64,000 bases of DNA from Paenibacillus marchantiophytorum (GTDB lineage Bacteria > Bacillota > Bacilli > Paenibacillales > NBRC-103111), in NCBI RefSeq assembly GCF_014640555.1, contig NZ_BMHE01000033.1, positions 21,432 through 85,431 on the forward strand. The letters run 5' to 3'. Each line of letters starts with the position of its first letter. Position 1 is the first letter of the stretch. Below the pieces are notes generated by a model. It ran no database searches. It worked only from the letters and a program-made list of their open reading frames with translations, and was not told the origin of the DNA. Shown here piece by piece: positions 26,272 to 33,722 of this stretch. Made by a program: the position numbers and the translations under genes.

Positions 26272-27735
26272 TTGCAATTCAAAGGTCGCACGGTCATTGT
26301 ATTCGTATTGTTAGCTATGTTTGCGAGTAGTATTGTCACACTAACCATTGTGGATTCTTCCTTCTCGTGGGGACGTAGTGAGAAGCCTGTGGGAAGTAAG
26401 GCTGCGGCGACTTCGGGCTCTACTGGACTTTCGAGCAAGGAACTGAGCAAGATTTCAACAACCTTTCAACTCATTGAAAGCAAGTACTTGAAGCAGCCTG
26501 ATCATGATAAGTTAGTCAACGGCGCTATTAATGGTATGCTGGAGTCTCTCGAAGATCCGTTCACTGTCTATATGGATCAGAAAGAAGCGAAGCAGTTCGA
26601 TGAAAGCATCACCTCATCGTTTCAAGGGATTGGAGCCGAGGTTTCGATTGAAGAAGGCAAATTCGTGATTGTCTCTCCAATTAAAGGCTCGCCAGCGGAG
26701 AAAGCTGGGATTCAAGCGAAAGATGTCATCGTCTCTGTGAACGGGGACAAGTTGGATGGCTTAACGCTGAACCAAGCGGTTATGAAGATTCGAGGGCCCA
26801 AAGGCACACAAGCCAAACTGGATTTACTGCGTCAAGGTGCGGGAGATCCCGTTCAAGTGATTGTCGTGAGAGATAACATTGACGTTGAAACCGTGTATGG
26901 TGAAATGATGCAGGATCAAATCGGCAAAATCGAAATTCGTCAGTTTTCATCCAACACGGCTGTACGCTTCGCTGAAGAGCTGAAGAACCTCGAAGCCAAA
27001 GGGATGAAGGGGCTTGTCATCGATGTGCGGAATGACCCAGGCGGCCTCTTGAACGTCGTGGTAGATATCGTGAATCCATTCGTGAAGAGCGGCAAGCCGA
27101 TTGTTCAAGTTGAGAACCGCGACGGAAAGCGCGAGCCTACGCCTTCCACGGGTACAGGCAAGAATTATCCAATTTCGGTTCTGATCAATAAAGGGAGCGC
27201 GAGCGCGTCAGAGATTTTGGCGGGAGCGTTCCAAGAAGCTGTTGGAAGTAAAATTGTTGGTGAAACCTCCTACGGAAAAGGAACAGTTCAAGTTACTTTC
27301 GAGAAGGAAATGGGCGATGGCAGCAATATTAAGATGACGGTGTATAAATGGTTGACGCCGAATGGCAACTGGATTCATAAAACGGGCATCTCGCCGGATA
27401 TCCCTGTTGAGCAGCCTGGTTATTTTAAAGCGGCTCCGCTTTCCAAAAAAGGCGTTCTCAAACAGGATACAACGAGCGATGACGTGAAAAACTTGCAGCT
27501 TATGCTTGCTGGTCTAGGTTTCAATCCGGAGCGATCCGATGGTTATTTCAACGATAAGACAGTTACAGCAGTTAAAGCATTTCAACGGACGAACGATCTG
27601 CCTATGACGGGTGAAGTTGACGTAGAGACAGCGAGCAAGATCGAGAAATCGATTCTTGCGCAAATCCGTGAACCTAAGAATGATCTGCAGCTGAAAGCGG
27701 CGGTCAGTCAGATTCAGAAGCAGCTCGGGAAATAA
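26272..27735 (+). CDS. ctpB: S41 family carboxy-terminal processing protease (CtpB-like)
   Basis: 487 residues from the chosen TTG start; a GTG at 26257 is possible but overlaps the AAGGTGGTG ribosome site. It has an N-terminal membrane anchor (about 7-27), a PDZ domain (about 90-175), the S41 protease with GSASASEIL (catalytic serine, about 312) and SYGKGTVQ (catalytic lysine, about 338), and a C-terminal peptidoglycan-binding domain (about 400-465). In B. subtilis CtpB cleaves the SpoIVFA regulator during sporulation, and its gene also lies next to ftsX and minJ, supporting the assignment. Confidence 0.9.
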   Translation: MQFKGRTVIVFVLLAMFASSIVTLTIVDSSFSWGRSEKPVGSKAAATSGSTGLSSKELSKISTTFQLIESKYLKQPDHDKLVNGAINGMLESLEDPFTVYMDQKEAKQFDESITSSFQGIGAEVSIEEGKFVIVSPIKGSPAEKAGIQAKDVIVSVNGDKLDGLTLNQAVMKIRGPKGTQAKLDLLRQGAGDPVQVIVVRDNIDVETVYGEMMQDQIGKIEIRQFSSNTAVRFAEELKNLEAKGMKGLVIDVRNDPGGLLNVVVDIVNPFVKSGKPIVQVENRDGKREPTPSTGTGKNYPISVLINKGSASASEILAGAFQEAVGSKIVGETSYGKGTVQVTFEKEMGDGSNIKMTVYKWLTPNGNWIHKTGISPDIPVEQPGYFKAAPLSKKGVLKQDTTSDDVKNLQLMLAGLGFNPERSDGYFNDKTVTAVKAFQRTNDLPMTGEVDVETASKIEKSILAQIREPKNDLQLKAAVSQIQKQLGK

Positions 27736-27855
27736 TTATGGGTCAGATAATGGAAATCCGTTAGGTATGGCAGGAAAAGTACGGTTTGTAGTCGAAATGA
27801 GATAGGAAGGTTGCTTAGGGGCAGCCTTCCTATTTCTTTTATCCGAGGAGCCCAT

Positions 27856-29136
27856 ATGGATGTGTTGACTCAATTTTTGGACAGGCTGCTGCAGGCCGTT
27901 GGGCAGTTGTTTGTGAATCCTTTCTACTATATAGGCATTTTATTTATCGTCTTGCATTATCGCAAGCAAATACAGATGGAACGCAAGTTATTTCACACTC
28001 GTCTTCATTCGTTGCTGAATGAGACTTGGCGCACCATTCTTTGGGGTTGGATCGGGGGTATCGGCGCTTCGATTGTCATGCTTTTCGTCGGGGTTAGCAT
28101 TGAGGCGGATGTCATTATTCTGTTGTGGGTGTTAACCGCTGTTCTTGTGCTGTTTCGTGTCCGATTTATCTGTTTGGCTTATGCTGTGGGAATTCTGGGA
28201 ATTGCCCAAGTTCTGTTGTCTTGGCTGCCAAGCGAAGCTATCCAGGGGGCATTTCCCGTCTTTGAAATCGTTGCTGGCGCAGATATCCCTTCTTTGCTGG
28301 TGATCGTAGCCGTTCTTCATCTGCTGGAAGGCTTTCTGGTTGGATTCCAGGGAGCGCGGATGGCAAGCCCTCTTTTCCTTGAGGGGAAACGCGGGCAAAT
28401 CGTCGGGGCTCAGCAACTGCAAGGCTTCTGGCCCGTCCCACTGTTCCTGTTGGTGCCGCTAGCAGGAGGCAATTCGGCAGGACTTCCTTGGGAAACCCTG
28501 TTTGGTTCGAACCTTGCCTCCGGATGGACGCTGCTTGCTTTCCCGGCGATGATCGGTTTCACGGAGCTGACGATTTCGAAGCTGCCGCGCAGACAAGCTC
28601 GCTTTAGTGCAAGTATGCTGTACCTTTACGGTCTTATCCTGTTCGGTGCGGCAATGTTAGCCCATTACTGGTCGCCGATTGTGCTTGTAGCAGCGGTGCT
28701 GAGCATTGGTTTGCATGAAGGATTGATCCGTTATAATCAATGGTTGGAAGCGAAGCAGATTCCGTTCTACGTGCATTCACAGCGAGGACTTATGGTCTTA
28801 TCGGTTGTACCTGGGAGCCCAGCACAAGAGCTTGGCATTCAAGTGGGCGAAATTCTGCATAAAGTGAATGGTCACAAGATCAAAACAAAAACCGATTTAC
28901 ATGTTGCGATGGGATTGAACTCAGCGTTTTGCAGGCTGGAAGTGTTGAATGAGCAGGGCGAAGTACGCTTCCTGCACCGTGCCTTATATGCAGGTGAGCA
29001 CCACCAGCTAGGCATTATTCTGGCACCTGATCAAGAGGCTCTTTACTTCACAGAGCATCGCCCAGTGCATTTATATTCCTATTTGCGCGGGAAACTGACC
29101 GGGCTGTTATCCAATGATTCAACGAAATCTATGTAA
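27856..29136 (+). CDS. minJ: MinJ-like multi-pass PDZ membrane protein
   Basis: 426 residues with about seven to eight hydrophobic segments followed by a C-terminal PDZ domain (about 310-390, GLMVLSVVPGSPAQELGIQVGE). MinJ bridges DivIVA and MinD at the poles and septum in B. subtilis. Length, topology and position after ctpB match; sequence identity is not high enough to be certain from inspection. The ATG at 27856 follows GAGGAG by 7 bases. Confidence 0.75.
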   Translation: MDVLTQFLDRLLQAVGQLFVNPFYYIGILFIVLHYRKQIQMERKLFHTRLHSLLNETWRTILWGWIGGIGASIVMLFVGVSIEADVIILLWVLTAVLVLFRVRFICLAYAVGILGIAQVLLSWLPSEAIQGAFPVFEIVAGADIPSLLVIVAVLHLLEGFLVGFQGARMASPLFLEGKRGQIVGAQQLQGFWPVPLFLLVPLAGGNSAGLPWETLFGSNLASGWTLLAFPAMIGFTELTISKLPRRQARFSASMLYLYGLILFGAAMLAHYWSPIVLVAAVLSIGLHEGLIRYNQWLEAKQIPFYVHSQRGLMVLSVVPGSPAQELGIQVGEILHKVNGHKIKTKTDLHVAMGLNSAFCRLEVLNEQGEVRFLHRALYAGEHHQLGIILAPDQEALYFTEHRPVHLYSYLRGKLTGLLSNDSTKSM

Positions 29137-29138
29137 AA

Positions 29139-29240
29139 GAATGAAGATGCTGTCCCATAAGTAACAAATTAGATTTGTGGGACGGCCTGGAAATTTAAAG
29201 AGGAGCTAAGCATACAAGCCGCTTAGCTCCTTTGTTTTTG
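29139..29240 (+). repeat. two-hairpin element, copy 1 (also minJ terminator)
   Basis: A first hairpin closes GTCCCA (29152-) with TGGGAC (about 29177-29182). A second has perfect arms GGAGCTAAGC (29202-29211) and GCTTAGCTCC (29221-29230), followed by TTTGTTTTT. The second hairpin should terminate minJ transcription. A related element lies inverted at 29681-29791. Confidence 0.75.
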
Positions 29241-29680
29241 GCGTCCATCGCATTTTTCTTTGCTCGGGCGTTTTTCGGTCTCAAAGGACATCCTCAACTG
29301 AGATGAGGGACTGTTTCAAATCCCGTTAGCGCCTCCGCCCCTGCTACTACCGCCTCTACCCCCGCCCCCACCTCAGCTCCCGCACAATCCATCTGTCACT
29401 TTTAGAGAACTGTATTAAGCTTATATACGAGAAAATATCCTCTTTGGCGATCTAATGAACTGAATTGGCGTTATCGAGCAGTTTATAGGCGGAATAATGA
29501 TCATTTTCATGATATAACGGGATGGGGATTCATTAGATTTTTCAAAAGCCCGATTTTGATCAAATAAAGGGTATTGGGTTCGTAAGAGGCGCTTGCTGCA
29601 CTTTGGGCGCCCTACCATATGGAGTGTTTCGCTGCTCTGAGAATAAGGTAGTTGAAGGTTCGAATGGCGACTGCCGACGC
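29241..29680. other. gene-free stretch between two inverted repeat elements
   Basis: No supportable gene. It contains a pyrimidine-rich tract at about 29325-29390 (many CCGCCCC and CTACC units). A segment at about 29604-29678 (GGGCGCCC, GGAGTGTTTCG, GAGAATAAGGTAG) recurs at about 56209-56290 in another gene-free stretch. Confidence 0.6.
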
Positions 29681-29791
29681 CGAAAAAAGGAGCTAAGCGG
29701 ATACAAGCCGCGTAGCTCCTCTTTCATTTTTTCCAACGAATGAGTCTGTCCCGGTCATCAACAATAGTTGTTTTTGGGATAGCCTCTTCCG
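29681..29791 (-). repeat. two-hairpin element, copy 2, inverted (also motB terminator)
   Basis: Read on the minus strand from the motB stop: an outer hairpin closes ATCCC with GGGAC, and a second has arms GGAGCTACGCGG and CCGCTTAGCTCC followed by TTTTTT (29683-29688). The layout and the inner sequence match copy 1 in the opposite orientation. It probably terminates motAB. Confidence 0.75.
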
Positions 29792-30613
29792 TTATTTAAT
29801 AACAGTTGCTGGAGCCAGTCCATCACGGAGGACAATGATTTCCACGCGGCGGTTTTTACTGCGGTTCTCATCGCTGGTGTTAGGGACTTTGGGCATTGTA
29901 TCGGCATAAGCCGTGGCAATGAATTTATTATTATCAAGCTTGGCCGTATCGCTGAAATAACGAAGGACAGAAAGGGAGCGGGCAAAGGACAAGCCCCAGT
30001 TGTCTTTGAGTGGCGAACCGGGAGCCAGAGGCAAGTTGTCCGTGTGCCCCTCAATGCTTACCTTGCTATTCAGCGTTGGGAAGAGGGAAGCAAGCTTTTG
30101 GAGAATGGGCGAGGAGGCGGGTTTCAGATCCGCTTTGCCCAGGTCAAAAAGGAATAAATCGTTCAGTGTGATCGCCACACCACGCTCGGTATCGCTAGCG
30201 GATACCTGAGCCTCCAAATTTTGATCCTTAATGTAAGCTTGGATTTGTTTTAAGAGATCTTGGAGTTCCTTTTCGCGCTTTTCTTTCTCGCTTTGATCAG
30301 GCTTGGTTTTATCCTTCTCTTCCTTCTGTTCGGCTAAGTTTTGCTTCGTATAATCTTTGTCCTTGCTGTCAGAGTCCCCCTGTTTAGGAGTCATTTGACC
30401 GCTGATCCCGTGGCCTTTATCTAGAACCGAATCGGCTTTCTGGAACTGCATGTTTAATACTTGCGCCAAAACGGCATACTTTTGAACATCCACTTTACTC
30501 ATCGCATACATAATGATGAAGAATACGAGCAGCAAGGTGATTAAATCCGCATAGGTAATGAGCCATCTCTCATGATTAACATGCTCTTCGTGCTTCTTAC
30601 CTCTCCGCGCCAT
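29792..30613 (-). CDS. motB: flagellar stator protein MotB
   Basis: 273 residues. The single N-terminal membrane helix (about 17-40) carries the ion-binding aspartate in WLITYADLITLLLVFFIIM. A charged linker (about 75-135) follows, then an OmpA-like peptidoglycan-binding domain with SIEGHTDN and KNRRVEI. MotB anchors the stator to the wall. It overlaps motA by 17 bases. Whether the stator uses H+ or Na+ cannot be decided here. Confidence 0.93.
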   Translation of the reverse strand: MARRGKKHEEHVNHERWLITYADLITLLLVFFIIMYAMSKVDVQKYAVLAQVLNMQFQKADSVLDKGHGISGQMTPKQGDSDSKDKDYTKQNLAEQKEEKDKTKPDQSEKEKREKELQDLLKQIQAYIKDQNLEAQVSASDTERGVAITLNDLFLFDLGKADLKPASSPILQKLASLFPTLNSKVSIEGHTDNLPLAPGSPLKDNWGLSFARSLSVLRYFSDTAKLDNNKFIATAYADTMPKVPNTSDENRSKNRRVEIIVLRDGLAPATVIK

Positions 30614-31397
30614 TGTTGCCTTCCTCCTCTACCACTGCTTTTTTGGACCTTGATTTATCGTGGAGGAAGGAATTTAGTTTTTTCTTAATTAACTGAGGGT
30701 TTTCACCAGCTTGCAGGGCAAGAATGCCTTCGAGCATCAGTTCCATTTCGGATACCATTTCTTTGCCCCGTACTTTGATTTTGTTGGCAATAGGAAGATA
30801 GATCAAGTTGGCGCTCATAACACCGTACAAGGTTGCTGTGAAGGCAACGGCAATCGCAGGTCCCAAGCTGGACGGATCATCGAGGTTGCCGAGAACGTGA
30901 ATAAGCCCCATGACCGTACCGATGATCCCCATAGTAGGCGCGTAGCCGCCGCCAGCTTCGAAGATTTTGGACATATTGTCAACTTGATGCTCGATCGCAT
31001 CCATTTCAAGCTCTAGGATCTGCCTGGTTAGCTCAGGATCGGTACCATCTACGACCATAAGCAAACCATCTTTCAAAAAGGGGTTTTGATGCTCCTGAGC
31101 ACGCTGTTCCAAAGCCAGTACACCTTCTCTGCGAGCAATCGAGGCCATATCTACCAATTCATCAATGGTTGCGGCTGGATCCTTCTTGGCTTCTTTGAAG
31201 GCGATGCCCAGTGCTTTGGGAATTTTGGATAAAATAGAGAGGGGGAAGCTGATAGCTACAGCTCCGAAGGTCCCGCCGAACACGATCAGCATAGCGCTTG
31301 GAATAATTAGGGAACTAATGTGCCCTCCATCCCATACGTAGCCGCCAATTAAACCTACTAGACCTAATACTAATCCTAAAACCGTTGTCAAATCCAT
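30597..31397 (-). CDS. motA: flagellar stator protein MotA
   Basis: 266 residues with four membrane segments. The cytoplasmic loop between helices 2 and 3 contains ARREGVLALEQRAQE. Helices 3-4 contain GGYAPTMGIIGTVMGLIHVL and VAFTATLYGVMSANL. It forms the ion channel with MotB and transmits torque to FliG. The ATG at 31397 follows GGAGTGG; the longer open frame to 31523 runs into the uvrB promoter region and lacks a ribosome site. Confidence 0.93.
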   Translation of the reverse strand: MDLTTVLGLVLGLVGLIGGYVWDGGHISSLIIPSAMLIVFGGTFGAVAISFPLSILSKIPKALGIAFKEAKKDPAATIDELVDMASIARREGVLALEQRAQEHQNPFLKDGLLMVVDGTDPELTRQILELEMDAIEHQVDNMSKIFEAGGGYAPTMGIIGTVMGLIHVLGNLDDPSSLGPAIAVAFTATLYGVMSANLIYLPIANKIKVRGKEMVSEMELMLEGILALQAGENPQLIKKKLNSFLHDKSRSKKAVVEEEGNNGAER

Positions 31398-31506
31398 GAC
31401 TTTACCACTCCTAATTAGCATAAAAAGAATAGGGATTCTACAAGCAGCCTGATAAATTCTATGGTGTCTCATCCTAATGGCGACAGGCTTTAACAGATAT
31501 TGCTGT

Positions 31507-31535
31507 TTGCATCCATGATTCAAAAAGGGTATAAT
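31507..31535 (+). promoter_or_regulatory. uvrB-uvrA promoter
   Basis: TTGCAT at 31507-31512 and TATAAT at 31530-31535 with a 17-base spacer. No clear LexA box (CGAAC-N4-GTTCG) was seen close by. Confidence 0.65.
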
Positions 31536-31688
31536 GGAAAAACCAGAACAAACATTCTTATGAGGAACGGTTCAAATTCCTTCATATAATGGTCGTGCAA
31601 GTTCCATAGACTTCTTTATCGGATATTACAAATGGAAAATGAATAGGATAAAAGTTCGATTTATTTCAATAAGTGTAGGTGATAAGTG

Positions 31689-33686
31689 ATGAATGATCTT
31701 GTTGTTAGCTCTAAGAAGTTCGAGCTCGTATCTGATTTTTCTCCACAAGGCGACCAGCCTCAAGCTATTGAGGAAATCGTCCAAAGTATTCAATCTGGAA
31801 AAAGACACCAGACGCTGTTGGGAGCGACAGGAACAGGGAAAACATTTACAGCGGCGCAAGTAATTGCCAAGTTGAATCGCCCAACCTTGATTATTGCCCA
31901 TAACAAAACACTAGCTGCACAATTGTGCAGTGAGTTCAAAGAATTTTTCCCTCATAACGCCGTCTCCTATTTCGTCAGCTACTATGATTACTACCAGCCA
32001 GAAGCCTACATTGCCTCCTCTGACACTTACATCGAGAAAGATTCCAGCATTAATGAAGAGATTGATAAACTTCGCCATTCTGCGACCAGTTCCCTATTCG
32101 AACGACGCGACGTTATTATCGTTGCGAGCGTCTCGTGTATTTACGGATTGGGTTCGCCAATCGAATATGGCAATATGCTGCTTTCTTTGCGTGTAGGGAT
32201 GGAGAAATCGCGTAATGAGATTCTTCATAAGCTCGTAGACATTCAATATCAGAGAAATGATATGAATTTTGTCCGCGGGACGTTTCGTGTGCGCGGGGAT
32301 GTCGTTGAGATTTTCCCGGCATCGCATGGCGAACAAGCGGTAAGAGTAGAGTTGTTCGGCGACGAGATTGAGCGAATTACAGAAATTAATGTGCTGACCG
32401 GTGAAATCATTGGCGAACGCGAACATATCGCGATTTTCCCTGCGTCTCACTTTGTGACGCACGAAGATACGATGAAAGTCGCGCTCGTGAATATTGAACG
32501 GGAGCTGGAAGAGCGGCTTGCTGAGTTGAATGAGCAAGGAAAGCTGCTCGAAGCTCAACGATTGGAGCAACGGACGCGTTACGATATGGAAATGATGCAA
32601 GAGATGGGCTTCTGCTCTGGTATCGAGAACTACTCGGGACCGTTAACTTTCCGTGAGCGGGGGGCTACGCCTTATACACTAATCGATTATTTCCCGGACG
32701 ATATGCTGTTTATGGTCGATGAGTCGCACGTCTCATTGCCGCAGATTCGCGCTATGTATAATGGCGATAGAGCAAGGAAAGAAGTGCTGGTTGACCATGG
32801 TTTCCGGCTGCCTTCTGCGTTGGATAACCGCCCCCTGCGCTTTGAGGAGTTTGAGGAGAAAGTTAATCAAATTTTATATATATCAGCAACACCAGGGCCC
32901 TATGAGTTGGAACATTGCCCAGAGATGGTGCAGCAAATTATTCGTCCTACGGGCTTGTTGGATCCGATTATTGAGGTGAGGCCAACAAAAGGCCAGATCG
33001 ATGATCTGATTGCGGAGATTCATGATCGGATTCGTAAAGACGAGCGAGTGCTTGTAACGACATTGACCAAGAAAATGTCGGAGGATTTGACGGATTACTT
33101 CAAAGAAATCGGGATTAAAGTCCGATATTTGCATTCAGATATTAAAACCTTTGAACGGATGCAGATTTTGCGTGATCTGCGTTTAGGAACTTTTCATGTT
33201 CTTGTAGGGATTAACTTGCTTAGAGAAGGACTTGATTTACCAGAGGTCTCCTTGGTTGCGATCTTAGATGCTGACAAAGAAGGCTTCCTGAGGTCAGAGC
33301 GCTCGTTGATTCAAACGATCGGCCGTGCTGCGCGTAACTCCGATGGCCGTGTCATTATGTATGGGGATAAGATTACGGATTCCATGCAAAAGGCCATCTA
33401 TGAAACAGGGCGCCGCCGGAGCTTGCAAGAGGCGCACAACGAGAAGCTCGGCATTACGCCACAGACGATTGCCAAGAAGATTCGCGACGTCATTGAAGCT
33501 ACAAAAGTGGCGGAAGAGAAAGCCGATTACTTGGCTGATGTGAAAGGCGCGAAGATGTCGAAGAAGGATCGCGCTTCATTGATCGAGCGTCTGGAAGGCG
33601 AAATGAAAGAAGCTGCGAAGAATCTGCAGTTCGAACGAGCGGCACAACTGCGTGACGCTATTATGGAAATGAAAGCTGACGCCTAA
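31689..33686 (+). CDS. uvrB: excinuclease ABC subunit B
   Basis: 665 residues. UvrB verifies DNA damage. Walker A LLGATGTGKTFTAA, the beta-hairpin region FVSYYDYYQPEAYI, the DESH box, helicase motifs TIGRAARN and DLPEVSLVAILDADKEG, and the C-terminal UVR domain (about 625-660, which contacts UvrC) are all present. The ATG at 31689 is better spaced from AGGTGA than the GTG at 31686. uvrA follows 36 bases downstream. Confidence 0.97.
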   Translation: MNDLVVSSKKFELVSDFSPQGDQPQAIEEIVQSIQSGKRHQTLLGATGTGKTFTAAQVIAKLNRPTLIIAHNKTLAAQLCSEFKEFFPHNAVSYFVSYYDYYQPEAYIASSDTYIEKDSSINEEIDKLRHSATSSLFERRDVIIVASVSCIYGLGSPIEYGNMLLSLRVGMEKSRNEILHKLVDIQYQRNDMNFVRGTFRVRGDVVEIFPASHGEQAVRVELFGDEIERITEINVLTGEIIGEREHIAIFPASHFVTHEDTMKVALVNIERELEERLAELNEQGKLLEAQRLEQRTRYDMEMMQEMGFCSGIENYSGPLTFRERGATPYTLIDYFPDDMLFMVDESHVSLPQIRAMYNGDRARKEVLVDHGFRLPSALDNRPLRFEEFEEKVNQILYISATPGPYELEHCPEMVQQIIRPTGLLDPIIEVRPTKGQIDDLIAEIHDRIRKDERVLVTTLTKKMSEDLTDYFKEIGIKVRYLHSDIKTFERMQILRDLRLGTFHVLVGINLLREGLDLPEVSLVAILDADKEGFLRSERSLIQTIGRAARNSDGRVIMYGDKITDSMQKAIYETGRRRSLQEAHNEKLGITPQTIAKKIRDVIEATKVAEEKADYLADVKGAKMSKKDRASLIERLEGEMKEAAKNLQFERAAQLRDAIMEMKADA

Positions 33687-33700
33687 TTCGGCGTCAGCTT
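33673..33700 (+). other. perfect hairpin around the uvrB stop codon
   Basis: AAGCTGACGCC and GGCGTCAGCTT form an 11-bp perfect stem with the uvrB TAA (33684-33686) in its 6-base loop. No T run follows. Confidence 0.75.
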
Positions 33701-33722
33701 CACATAGGAGAGGAAGGGTAAC

